Below, piece after piece: positions 1-11,563 of a stretch of DNA of 64,000 bases. The notes beneath the pieces were generated by a model, which was given only the letters and a program-made list of their open reading frames with translations, searched no databases and was not told the origin of the DNA. The stretch is taken from NCBI RefSeq assembly GCF_965363235.1, contig NC_134841.1:62641078-62705077 (forward strand), given 5' to 3'. The position numbers and the translations under genes were made by a program. The stretch is from Mytilus galloprovincialis. Its lineage: Eukaryota > Mollusca > Bivalvia > Mytilida > Mytilidae. The stretch's first letter is position 1; each line of letters opens with the position of its first letter.

Positions 1-477
1 GTCTTATGTAGACGAAACGCACGTATGATGTATTAAATTATAAGCTTGCTACCTTTGATAATTATTAGCATGTCGAAATGTTCTATTGTAATGTTTCTTT
101 GTGTATTTCTCTATCCGTAATGTTCTTGCATTTATTTGTACTGTAGTCCTGTCATGTAGTGTTATCGTTTTAGTGTTACATTTAACATTGCCACAAAAGC
201 GCGAGGTTTGGCTAGCCGCAAAACCAGGTTCACCCACCTTTTTTCTTAAAATGTCCTGTACCAAGTCAGAAAAATGGCAGTTGTTATCTTAAAGTTCGTT
301 TCTGTGTGTGTTGCATTGTCGTTTTAGTTTAGTGTTGCACTTCATTGTTTCTGTTGTTTCGTTGTTTTCCTCTTAAAATTGATGTGTTTACGTCAGTTTT
401 AGTTTGTAACCCGCATTTGTTTACTCTCAATCGATTTATGACTTTGAACAGCGGCAAACTACTGTTGCCTTTAGAAT
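1..477. other. Intergenic, probable dispersed repeat fragment
   Basis: No convincing gene. A 63-codon open frame at 101-292 begins with a hydrophobic stretch, but the whole stretch reads like a dispersed bivalve repeat and its T-rich base use is not coding-like. The first 30 bases include a fragment (gacgaaacgcacgt) resembling the repeat seen again near 16.1 kb. Confidence 0.4.
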
Positions 478-912
478 GAAATTCAAAACAGTGTAGCTGT
501 GGCCATTTATTGACACATTAAAACCATCCATTGACTGGGACAATTTAGGTGAACGTTTGTATGTAACGACCAATGCTCACTATGTACTTTTTAAAGACAC
601 TTAAACTAAGGGGTCACCAAAGGTTCTCAACACCTAAATAAAGTAATTCAAAAAATTAATCATAAATAACACGATATTTTGATGAATATCAATTATATAA
701 ATCAAAACACAAAAGTTATTCCTGATTAATTTTTCGAATTATTTTATAATTAAAGGCGTTAAGAAACCTTTGGTGACCCCACAGTTTAAATGTCTATCGT
801 AGGTACGTCGTGAACAGTGGTCGTTACAGACAAACGTTCACGTAAATTGTCCCAATCAATGGATGATTTTAATGTGTCAATCAATGGCCATAGCTACACT
901 GTTTTGAATTTC
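478..912. mobile_element. Foldback MITE with arms of about 180 bp
   Basis: The left arm starts GAAATTCAAAACAGTGTAGC and is the imperfect reverse complement of the right arm, which ends CTACACTGTTTTGAATTTC. Similarity continues inward over roughly 180 bp per side, leaving a short AT-rich centre. There is no open frame. I see no clear target duplication, so the superfamily is unassigned. The arm divergence suggests an old copy. Confidence 0.75.
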
Positions 913-1175
913 TATTTACCCCTGTCAGATTTGCTCTAAATGCTTCGGTTTCAGAGATATAAGCCACAGGCTACATTTTACCCCTAAGTTTTATTTTTAG
1001 CCATAGCGGCCATCTTTGTTGGTTTGTCGGGTCATCGGACACATTATTAAACAAGATACTCCAATGATGATTGTGGCCAAGTTTGTTTAAATTTGGCCCA
1101 GTAGTTTCAGAGAAGATTTTTGTAAAAGTGAACAACGACGGACGCCAAGTGATGATAAATGCTCACTTGGCTACA
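913..1175 (-). repeat. Fragment of the large repeat at 52.4-53.7 kb
   Basis: Read on the minus strand this matches the start of the element at 52410-53735: the ggccaagtgagc-type end, the 'acttggcgtccg' segment, 'aaaatcttctctgaaactactgggcc' -like text and the 'gccgctatggctaaaaa' segment appear in the same order. It is truncated on the left, where the MITE at 478-912 abuts it. Confidence 0.7.
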
Positions 1176-1669
1176 AAGAACTGAAACCCTGAAATCAAAA
1201 CTATTGTTTTCTTTTTTCTGTTGGCTGTTTATACTATCCATCACCACTTACAGCAAACATGATGTCTTCAATTCTGCATAAACTTTTAAGCAAATAGAAA
1301 TAATTGAGTCCAGATAAAAAAAAAATTTATAGAAAAAATGAACTATTTTATTCCACTCCATGTTTCATGCACCGGAAACTGGAGTTGTAATACAAGACTG
1401 GTACCAAAAGCATTTGATTGAGCACTGACGGACTGACTGATGAACGGATCAAAAGTTATATATACACTCGCTGCTTCGTAGCTTGTGGTATAATAACAGA
1501 ACCATGCCAAAAAAAAAAAAAATTCAAATAGAATATATTTGTAGAACACCAACATGACATAAAATCAAATAATGTAACACAAGACATCTATGGCGTTATT
1601 TGGTTTTATTTCTAATTTCTGCATACTCTCAATGTTATAATATAGATGATGTACTATCTATAATACTAA

Positions 1670-1952
1670 GGCAGCAACCATTTGATTTTCTGGGGGGGGG
1701 GCTATGTTTTTTTTTGGAAAAAAAAGTTTGTTTCCAGTTTTTGGAGAAAAAAATAATTTTTTTTGAATTCTGAAAAAAAAAATTGTTTGTTACACCCTCA
1801 GCTGCCACTATATGTAATGCTAAAATTGAAAGAAAGAAATTGTTTTCAACTTGTCGCGAAAAAAATAGTTTGTTTTTCGGCGCAGGCGAAAAAAAAAGTT
1901 TGTACAGAAAAAAAAACCATAGTCCCCCCCAGAAAATCAAATGGTTGCTGCC
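1670..1952. mobile_element. PIF/Harbinger-like MITE, 283 bp
   Basis: The terminal inverted repeats are about 29 bp: GGCAGCAACCATTTGATTTT at the left, and the same sequence on the opposite strand at the right end. The flanks carry a 3-bp TAA duplication (1667-1669 and 1953-1955), the TWA-type target used by PIF/Harbinger elements. The interior is A- and T-rich homopolymer runs with no transposase, so it is non-autonomous. Superfamily follows from the target site only. Confidence 0.75.
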
Positions 1953-2002
1953 TAAAATAACGAGGTCCAATTTGTCAGCCGTCATCGGGTAAAAACAACA
2001 AA

Positions 2003-2697
2003 TCAAAGAATTCAACTTTATATATAGATAATATAGGACAATGGTGTAGATTAAAAATTACACCACTCCAGACCCTTTTGTTTTCCACATAATTAATATT
2101 GCCAATAATTAACACGTTCCGGGTCGAATCCGATACCGATACCAATAGTATATTCACCTGTTACCTATTACCTTATCTGTACGCTCCGCATCTGACAGGC
2201 GCACCACCAAACGCGTATTTAGGATTTTCAGAGGCGGATTAAGGGGGGTTTGCAGCCCCCCCTTTTTGGGAAAAAAATTGGTTGCTTATATAGGGAATCA
2301 CTGAAGCGTGATGGAGCCCCCCCCCCCCCCTTTAGGCAGTCAGTGGGCCCCCACTTATGAAAATTTCTAGATCCGCCAGTGATTTTGCTATATACACGGG
2401 TCATAATCACGGGATTAACACTACTAAATTCAAGCATTGTCAAATTGTTCCCTGTTGTAGTATTTTAATCAGTAAGACTTTCTAAGATAACAATACGAAT
2501 ACTAAAAATCTGGACTTAAAATAAGGCGTATAGGTACAGTTTTCAATTTGATAGCGGACATGGCATAAAACATCGAATCAAAGAATTCAACTTATAAATA
2601 ATATAGGACAATGCTGTTGATTAAAAATATTCCATTCCAGGACCTTTCGTTTTCCAAATAATTAATATACCAATAATTGATAAGTTCCAGGTCGACG
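2003..2697. repeat. Diverged direct duplication (2003-2130 and 2578-2697)
   Basis: About 120 bp starting 'aaagaattcaact' occurs twice in the same orientation, with shared text through 'aatataggacaatg' and 'ttttgttttccacataatt'-like sequence. The copies differ by many substitutions. The MITE at 2229-2381 lies between them. Confidence 0.6.
2229..2381. mobile_element. CAGWGGCGGAT-family MITE, copy 1
   Basis: The ends are CAGAGGCGGATTA and, inverted, CACTGGCGGATCT. The 5-bp duplication ATTTT lies at 2224-2228 and 2382-2386. The inside is G- and C-run rich and has no open frame. Sister copies with other 5-bp duplications are at 11564-12545, 11879-12014, 17751-17908 and 38249-38410. Confidence 0.85.
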
Positions 2698-3775
2698 GGT
2701 TCAAACAGAAAAAAAATGAAAGCAGAGAAAACAATGTATCTTATAATCGGCATGACTTTTAATATCAGATGACAATACCAATACTAAAATAAGGCTTAGC
2801 AGGGCCGTAACTACATTGAGGCAAAAGAGGCAAATGCCTCCTGTTGAAAATTTAAAAAAAAAAATGAAACAAAAGGTTGTCTTCATATCAAATTGTTTTC
2901 ATGGAAAGTGTCTTGCAAGAATCAAGTTCTTTTCACTCTGATGTTTTAGTTTTCAGAGTTGATGGTCAATTGTTTGTACTTCTGTGTCCCGGGTTTGTCC
3001 TTGTATTATTATAATCATTGTATATACATGTAAATGATGTTTTTTTACTATAGAGACGGTGTCACAATTATGTGTAACTTGCTTTAGATCTGAAATGAAT
3101 GGATGTATAGGCACATTATCAAATCATATACCTTTGCAATAATTCTGTAATAATTCCTATCTGACAATCCATATATACAGTATACAAAATGATTCAGATT
3201 AACTGACTAACGTGATCAAGGAATTCTTGGCTTTACTGGCTCAGTATGGAAAATAGATGTATTGTACAGGCAAAACAAAAATCCCGAATAGCTCATTCCT
3301 GTGTATAAATAATAGTTAATTTATGGCTGTAAAAATCGTCTGTATTTTATAGGAGTGTAAGATTTTTTAAGTTATATACAGGAACTTCAATGATCTTTAC
3401 TTTACTGAGCAACGATATACAATCAAGACTCTCACGAATGAAATTAACTGTTTTTAATTTACGAAAAACAAAAAAAATCGTTCTACACAAAATTCGTGAT
3501 AATTTTAAGCACTAACAAAAACATTTTGATTCATTTCAGTCACATAATTTTGAACAAAAAAATAACAGCTAACATATATAAACATTCAATACAATTCTTC
3601 GTTCTTGAACAACACAAACAGCTAACATGTAACAGCTAACTACTTGAAACATTAAATTCAGTTTCTTTGCATGTAACGTTTTATCATTATCAAATCCTAC
3701 TGTAGATATAGGTAAAGTTAATATAACAAGTTTTTGAATGTCTCAACTTAAATCTGGTCCTTTTTATGTCCTCTT
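2698..3775. other. Region downstream of the kinase gene
   Basis: AT-rich, no convincing coding frame. The part next to 3775 probably holds the 3' UTR of the minus-strand kinase gene. I found no strong poly(A) signal on the minus strand, so its end is undefined. Confidence 0.4.
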
Positions 3776-6310
3776 TCAATCAATTTGATAAATAGAATCA
3801 AACTGCAATGCATATTCAGCAAAGCGTTTGGAGGTTGGACGCCGTCTTGGCTCACGGTCCCAACATTTATACAGCAGACGAAGCACATTACTATGCAGAG
3901 AGACGTCAGAAGGTATTTCTGGAGTAAGGCCCAACTCGCCAACTTGTTTTCTCAGCTGTTGGTAGGTTAACTTATAAAACGGCTCATCTTCACAGCAAAC
4001 TTCGAAAACAATCAAGGAATATGAATACATATCAGACATCTTCAAATCCCGAAGTTGAAGATCTTCACCTCTCAAATTCTCTGGGGATGAGTATCGAGGG
4101 GTTCCGATGTTGCGTACGTAATCTCCACCTGCAGAAGTTGACGTTTCAGTTTCGTTTTTCATCATACTAAGTCCAAAGTCTGTTATCTTAGCAACAAGGG
4201 TTTCACCAGCAACAAAGTCAAGTAAAACATTCTGGGATTTCATATCGCAATGGGCAATATTAGCATCATGCAAGTATTCTAGGCCAAGAGCAGTGTGCTG
4301 GATTATTTCAATTTTTTCTTCCTCTGAAAACTCTACGTCATCTTTGATATGTAGCGCATCAAACAAACTCATCTGCATATATTCCATTACAATGCACAAA
4401 TTTGGAGTGACGACTGAAGCACCGATGAACTTTACTATGTTGGGATGCTCCAATTCACAGAGAAGGAATATCTCATCTGTAAATTCCTTCAACCTACGCT
4501 TTGAAACTCTTTGAACACGAAGTTTTTTGGCCGCAACGACGGTTCCTTGCCACTTAGCAAAATGGACGTCACCAAATCCACCGGAGCCGATTTTCTGCAT
4601 GATTTCAATGTCTTTAAAATCAATTTTAGTCCCTCTGTAATTCTGCAGCACCCGATCGGAAGTGTGCGGGTCACGTGCCGTACTAGTCTCCTTTTGCCAT
4701 CTCATCACCTCCTCCATTCTATGTATAAGACTGAGGGCCACATCACAAGCTTCATATTGCTGTTCTTCATCTATTTCCATTCTTGAGAAATCGATTTCTC
4801 TTACCTGCAAAATTAATTTCAAAATATAATTCAATCATTAATATGTTACTTTACAGTACAGTAGTGTGAAACTCCTCTCACACAATGTTTGCAATCAGAG
4901 GAAAAAACATAAATAAAGAGATGGAAGAAACCTAGATAGCACTCATAATTCTCAAAACTCATAACTCGAAAGAAACCAATAACGCATTAAAAAAACGAAA
5001 GTAGACGAAAAGACAAAATCATACAAATATATGATAATATATCAAGGGGACACTCAAAACGCATGTTGCAAAAAAAAAAAACTGACAGCATCCTGGCAAA
5101 ATATGAAAGAAGACGCGTTCATATGACATTATTTGTAAAGCAAAGACACAAGGATACATTTAGAATAACTCAATGAATGGCGTACTAACTTAAACGGTGA
5201 ATAGAAAGCCATCTGCAAAGCTAGAAACATTTCCATAATTATTAAACTGATTTTTTAACATAAGACATAATTGTTTTTAATTTCTCCGTGTCAAGAACTG
5301 TCTATTATAGATGATATACAATAATTCAAAACTCTTGATTACATTAAAAATCGTGATCTCTTCCCAAAATTCAAAAAATCGCAGTCGATACTTGCAAACT
5401 AGTGGACGAAATTACAACAAATCCATATTTTTTCTAAGGCTAAAAAATAATACAAACTTACAGGATTCCTCATATAATTTCTGTATATATCCGAAGCTCC
5501 AGACGTTGTCTTACTCTTTCTAGAAATAGACATAGATCCTAGAGGCTTTCCAACTCTCCCTTTTGACCTGTTGAAAGCGTTGTCAACGTATTTCTTAGTT
5601 ACTGGAGATGCTGGTGCAAACGAGTTTCTTGAATGTACAGCAGAACCATGCGGCAAACCAACTCGTCCAAGACTACGATTGAGAGGATTATCTTTATAGA
5701 CTTTGGCGGCAGGTGATGGTGACGGAGATTCGAAGAACGAGGCTCCAATACCACTATCATTGAATACATTTTCTCTGTAACTCATTGGACTTTTGCCAGA
5801 TACCACAGCAGTACCATGTTCCAATCCTACTCGTCCAATGCTTCTGTTGTATGAGTTATCGACATATGACTTGGTCCCACTGCTAGATGCTCGACTCGAG
5901 TTATCACTTGAGCCACTCTTTGAAACAACCATGCTACCAAGTGGCATTCCGACTCTACCTAAACTACGGTTAGACGAGTTATCTACATATGTTTTGGAAC
6001 TAGTATCACCAGAACTATAACTACTCCCACTAGAACGAGATACTGGCATGCTACCATGGGGCATACCGACCCGACCTAAACTTCGATTGGAAGCGTTATC
6101 TACATATGTCTTTGTATTTCCTCCTCTAACGCTACTGTAACTACTACCACCGCCACCATAACTACTACCTCCGCCACCATAACTACCACCACCGCCACTG
6201 TAACTACTGCCACCCCCACCACCTGAACGAGAAACAGGCATGCTGCCGTGGGCCATCCCGACTCTACCCAAACTTCTATTCATAGAATTATCCACGTACG
6301 TTCTCGGCAT
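3776..6310 (-). CDS. Six-repeat N-terminus fused to a TKL-like protein kinase
   Basis: Two exons: 6310-5462 (starts MPRTYVDN) and 4804-3776 (ends FDSIYQID then stop). The donor (cct|gtaagt) and acceptor (ttttgcag|gta) are good and both in phase 0, giving 625 aa. Residues about 4-264 hold six copies of a ~25-aa unit, consensus YVDNxxNRSLGRVGxPHGS, near 4, 68, 107, 148, 204 and 240, plus a weak seventh near 178. Gly/Ser/Tyr-rich linkers separate them. The kinase spans about 348-610: Gly loop GSGGFGDV (~355), Lys376 in VAAKK, HCDMKSQN (~468-475), DFG (492-494), PRYSSPE (~519-525). Arg of HRD is Cys, so this is a non-RD kinase. All catalytic residues are present, so Ser/Thr or dual-specificity activity is expected. 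The fold is TKL-like by eye (RAF/LISK-type). I do not recognise the repeat. A likely 5' UTR acceptor (ttcagtttcag) lies just upstream of the ATG. Confidence 0.85.
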
Positions 6311-6757
6311 CTTTTTTTTTTTATTTCAATCTGAAACTGAAGGAACATTTTAATTATTTTATTGAAAAATGTATAAATCTACAGGTGTCTAGAAGTGTTA
6401 TTATAAATTTCTGCAACACATCTAATAGTATAAAGTGAATTTAACAGAAATACCAAGCGGGAAGTCTCTAAGCAAATGGCAAAATCAAAACCTCAAACAC
6501 ATCAAACGAATGGAAAACAACTGTCATATTCTTGACTTGGTACAGATTTTTTTCTTTCGTAGATATTTTGAGTCTTGTAAGATTTGTTTACGCTGGTGAA
6601 TAGCCATCTATGTTATAATTTGTGCAGAGCGGAACAAACTTGATATAAGTAAGATAAGATAAATTTTATTTCCAATAGAGGCCCATGCATTATAACTAGT
6701 GTCAAGTTATCTAGCAATTCTCATCCTACAATTCTCTTTATAAAAAGCTATCCTGCA

Positions 6758-7270
6758 GTTAAGTCCAGGATGTGATTCGTATTAACGCATGTTTAACCAA
6801 CATTTGCGATTTTCGAAACTCATATTAACGACTAAAAATATAGAATCTATAGATTTGATGTAAAATAATTTGTTTCATGGTATACCCGACTTCTATTTGG
6901 TACATTTTCAAACCGATTGACTCGGCAGTTTTTTCTGGCTAGGGATTTTATAAAGAACTACCAAGACAATAGGTCGATAAGTGGGTGTCCCCAATGCGTA
7001 CAAATGTATTTGATCGAATTTGGCATTTATTTCCATGTTTCAGACGACATTTTCGGCCTTTAAAATGCTTACCACAGAAATTCATTCCCCTCCCGCTGTA
7101 GTACTATCCAGTAGCTCGTCGGAAATGTGAGTTATGAAGTTGTATTGTCGGTATACCATGAAAAAAAATCATTTTACATCAAAATTCTATATTTTTAGTC
7201 GTTAATGAGTTTTGAAAATCGCAAATGTGGGTTAAACATGCGTTAATACGAATCACATCCTGGACTTAAC
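6758..7270. mobile_element. MITE with arms of about 125 bp
   Basis: The left end reads GTTAAGTCCAGGATGTGATT, and the right end is its inverse, ending CCTGGACTTAAC. The arms stay similar inward for about 125 bp to 'catggtatacc' and its complement. The centre is unique and has no open frame. No clear target duplication. It sits upstream of the kinase gene. Confidence 0.8.
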
Positions 7271-8779
7271 AGATAATACTTTGTTTGAATCGTCGTCAGG
7301 ATTTTTTTTATATATTGTGAATGCTAATTAAAAAAAAATCATAATTAGAAATCTACAAACTAAAGTTAGAATTTTGTTAATGGGATATAAAAATCTTTAT
7401 ATAAATCTGACGTACAGGGGTCAGGGGTTTAACGTTAGAATAATTTTGAGGTATCAAACACTTCGAATTCTCTCTCATTCAAGTGCACGTGTTGATACGA
7501 CCTTATGTAATAAACTAAGGATGTGAAAATTATTTAAAGGGAATTCAATGCCGATACTTAAATTTTAATTATTTCTCAAAATTAAATTTAGTCCTAAAAA
7601 CTCAACAAATAGCATATGAACAATGAAGCGTAAAAGTCGTGTAAAATTTGTGTATTTTATGGGGTGTCATATAGGTCATCATGGTTGGTTGACTTGCAGA
7701 AAATAAGCACGTATAACGTTATAAATACTCGTGAACATTTAGTCAAAATCAATGCTCACACTTTTCTTTCGTCATGTTCGTTTTCTCACGTTCTGAATTT
7801 CTGAAATCGAAAATAGTGAAATCCCACCTCATACGTTAATTAAATATTAATAACATACATCAATATAAAATTATGTTTTAAACACAACTTTATTAATTTT
7901 AAAATAGCAAGTATAATATTGTTAATCCATTTGTTGTCTGTTTTCTTCAATACATTAAATAATCTTAACTAGGTTAGTCTGCTGATTTTCCGGAAACTGC
8001 CACTTTTTAATACATATGTAATATGAGAGTATGGCTTCTTTCTGCTCAGTCTCAGTCCAGTTTAGGCCCCAGTTTGACTTTTACTAAATTGTAATCATAG
8101 CAATTTTATATGACATTACAATTTTGAATGAGTTTTATATGAAACGACAGCACATCTTTTTCTGCTTTCCAATTCATGAACGACTTCACGTATTTTGAGG
8201 AAGTTTTTCAAGATTCTACTCGGGGAAACATAAGTTTTACTGAACACGTCTTTATAATGTCAGGATCGAATGAAATTTCAGAAGGACCGTCTGCCAGAGA
8301 TTTTAATCTTTCAATCTGCGATATTTTGTGTTTACACACTGACTTACCTCTTAAAGATATAACACTATTCAATATCTACAAGTCAAAACATAATTTTCCC
8401 GCAAATAAATGGAACTTCTCTGGGTTTTTCAGTTACGTTCTAAAAATAAATATTCAATAACAACGTGAGACTACATATGCGTATTACACAAACAACAAAC
8501 ACGTTTATATATAAATTTTATTTTCCAAATTAGGTCCTCAGGGGGCATATACACATAACATATATGATTGATACAACATACTGTATTTTACATAACATTG
8601 TAAAATAAACTATTGAAATAGTCATACAGGTATTATTTGTTAAATAAAAAAGTATTTGAGAGTTGCTACTCCAGAGATGTGGCAAAGCCCCATTTATTTA
8701 TTTACTTTTTTTTTCTCACTTGATTTTATAATATTTTGCTGAAAATGTATAAATATAAAATATAAAATAAATGATTGTT
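7271..8779. other. Intergenic, no recognisable gene
   Basis: AT-rich. A 94-codon frame at 8176-8460 has a mixed composition but no known domain, no splice context and no partner, so I do not call it a gene. The right part (from about 8.5 kb) may already be the 3' tail of the minus-strand LINE. Confidence 0.4.
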
Positions 8780-11280
8780 TAGCTGCAACAGACACCAAGG
8801 GACGATGCTCTAGGATTGTGATCTTAAAAGCTCTAACAATCCTCCTCGTATCTGATGCAGAAAAACAAACATAAATGAAAAAAGTTTGTGTATATTCACA
8901 GCGAATAACATATACTGCAGTAAACAGGTATTGAGAATAGTGTAGGTTTCCCTACTGCAACAGACACCAAGGGGCGGTACTCAAGGAGCTGTGGTATTTA
9001 CACAGTCCTCCTCGTGTCTGAAGCAGACAAGAAAGCCACATAATTAACAATTTTTCGAAATAAATTTACATGCAGCAGTGAGAATAGATTTATCTTCTGT
9101 GTTCATAAGCCATATCAGTTTATCTCTTGCGTTAAGAGTTAAAAAGTTGGGGCAACTTTTAGTTATCTCTTGAAATAGATGATTGCGGTCATCATTAAAT
9201 TTAACACATTGGAATAAAAAATGATATTCATCCTCCACATCTCCGGAGTTACAACGAGTACAAGTTCTGTCATTTAGGAGAGTACCCTGATACCTTCCGG
9301 ACTCAAATCTTAAGTGGTGTGATGACATTCTGAGCTTTGTTAAGCTTCGTCTCTGTTCAAAATTCCCAATAATGGAAAGATATTTTTCTCTTCCAAAAAC
9401 TGATTTAAATGTAACATAAGTTCTAAGTTTACCATCTGAATGCTTTACCAATTCAGTGTTCCACAAGTCTATAAAATATGATTTTAATATTTTTTTCATA
9501 TTAGCTTTGAAGCTATTAATTTTTGGTAATGGTGAAGATAGATGATTGATGTCTGGGATCATTTCAAGAATTGACTTCATAGAGCCATACCAAGATGTTT
9601 TTTTTTGAGTGAGAAAGATTCTGTGATGTTACATAAGCATCTTTAAGAAGAGAAAATTGGGAATCAAGATTTTCCAAGCGATACCAGTAATTTAACATGG
9701 ATTTAATCACATCATAATACAGTGGGAATCGTCCTAGCTCGGATAAAATTCCAAAATTCATGGATTTTTTTATGAACACCTAAAACCAGTTTACAAAATT
9801 TTATATGTAGTCGCTCACATTTTAAACTGGAATAGATTTTTTCAAATGGTAAAGTTCCATTTCTGAATCTTGCTGCGAATGGATTAAAAGTTCCCCATAT
9901 TTCAGACCCATATAGGAGTATTGGTTTTATGGTATGATCAAATACATGTAAGCTGGTACTTATGCTTTGATTAAGTGATAATAAATTCTTGTACAATTTA
10001 TAATAAGCCTTCAAGGAATTTTTATACAGTTCATTCTGAGCATATGAAAATGACCCTGATGCACTAAAGTGCAAACCAAGATATTTATAATTATTAACAC
10101 TCTCAATCAACATATTTTCATAAGTAAATTTTTCACAAATGTGTCTGCCTGCTTTGTTGAATATCAGAACATTTGTTTTGGTGTGATTTACACTTAAACA
10201 CCAATCTTTACAATATTTTTCTAGGATGTTTAGTCTTGTTTGCAATCCTTTAGCAGATGTTGATAAAAGGACCAAATCATCTGCATATAATAAGCAATCA
10301 ACTGGTTTCTCATTAAGTATAACAGGGTCTTCACTTTCTTTTAAATACTCTGGCAAGTCATTTATAAATAGATTGGGACTTAAATGGTCCCCTTGTTTAA
10401 CTCCAAGTTTTATTTGGAAAAAATCTGTTACTCTGGATTGAATTTTAACACAAGATTTACTTGATTCATACATGTGTTTAATAACATTATAAAATGAAGT
10501 ACGCAGATAGTAATTTCAACTTAATACCAGTATGAATGACTGTGTCGAAAGCTTTCTGAAAATCCACAAAGCAGGCATAAACCCTTCCATCCTTTGAATT
10601 ACAATATTTATCAAAAATACATTTAATAATAAACATGTGATCTGAAGTTCTAGCTTTTTTTGTGAAACCTAATTGACATTCATGAATTAATTTATGTTTC
10701 AATAAAAAAATCATCAAACCTACTATTTAGAACACTATTAAACACTTTTCCAATGGCACTGGTCACTGTGATTCCTCTATAATTGTTAGGATTTGTAATG
10801 TCACTAGATTTGTGAATTGTTGAGATGCAACCATCACTCCAGCACTTGGGATAAATTCCAGAAGAAAGACAAGTGTTAAAAAGTTTTTTAAGAATAGGTA
10901 ATAGAATTGATTGACCATGTTTTAACATATTGTTTGAGATGTTATCCATCCCTGGACTTTTGTTAGGTTTTAGTTTAGCTAAAGCTTTTGATATTTCAGT
11001 GTCTTTTATGGAAATATCAAGCTCATTAAAGCATTTTACTGTCTCTAATTTATCTAGCTGTTTTTGTAATTCTTTCAGGCGTGCCTTGAATTTGTCCTGT
11101 AAAGTATTCAAATTTTGAAAATGTGAAAACCATGTAGATGAATCAATTGTAGAATAATTTTCATCATGTTTTTTGGTGTCCTTCAAGTCATTTATAAGGT
11201 TCCAGTATAGTTTTGGATTGTCTGCGTGTAAATTTTCTAATTGATTAAGCAAGGATTGTTTGTATTGTCTGTATGTAAAG
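8780..11280 (-). mobile_element. Decayed non-LTR retrotransposon (LINE), 5' truncated
   Basis: Minus-strand frames in order 11252-10692, 10717-10487, 10473-9712, 9779-9564 and 9580-9044 together read as a LINE second ORF. They show the RT entry (LKPNKSPGMDNISNNMLK), NPNNYRGITV, FVDFQKAFDTV, KQGDHLSPNLFINDLP, the catalytic YADDLVLL, NHTKTNVLIF, and a C-terminal CTRCNSGDVEDEYHFLFQC cysteine/histidine motif. Adjacent frames overlap or are offset, so at least four frameshifts break it. No endonuclease domain is present upstream of 11280, so the copy is 5' truncated. The motif style suggests the Jockey/CR1-like broad group; the clade is uncertain. The 3' UTR lies to the left (about 8.8-9.04 kb). 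Confidence 0.88.
8786..9035 (-). repeat. Duplicated ~80-bp motif in the LINE 3' region
   Basis: Segments at about 8786-8865 and 8957-9035 both start CAACAGACACCAAGG and both continue through 'cctcctcgt.tctga.gcaga'. They lie just 3' of the LINE coding remnant, so they are probably part of its 3' UTR. Confidence 0.7.
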
Positions 11281-11563
11281 TGAACTCATGGTTCTCAAGC
11301 ATAGATTGTATTTAAAAAAAAGCTGTACCGGTACATACACACATACTTTTATTTTTGGCATTGTACTACAACTACAAGTCATGTCTTATTTGACTGTCCA
11401 TGACGTTAAATACTATAAAACCCTGGGATGTGTTTTAGTTGATTTTATAGTCTCTGTGGTGCAAGATTTTGTATTCATGATTAATTGTTATTCGCTTTTA
11501 ACTAGCTTTCAGTATCTGCGAGTACTCTCAAATTGTACCTTAGTCCTTGTTTATTTGACCTGT

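Noticed and set aside
101-292. 63-codon frame with a hydrophobic start
   Set aside because: It looks like a small membrane protein but lies in repeat-like T-rich DNA, has an overlapping antisense frame of equal length, and has no promoter or splice context.
5793-6020. Plus-strand frame rich in Pro, Thr and Leu
   Set aside because: It is the antisense shadow of the repeat exon of the kinase gene.
8176-8460. 94-codon frame
   Set aside because: No domain, no splice sites, no similarity to anything I know; frames of this length occur by chance in AT-rich DNA.
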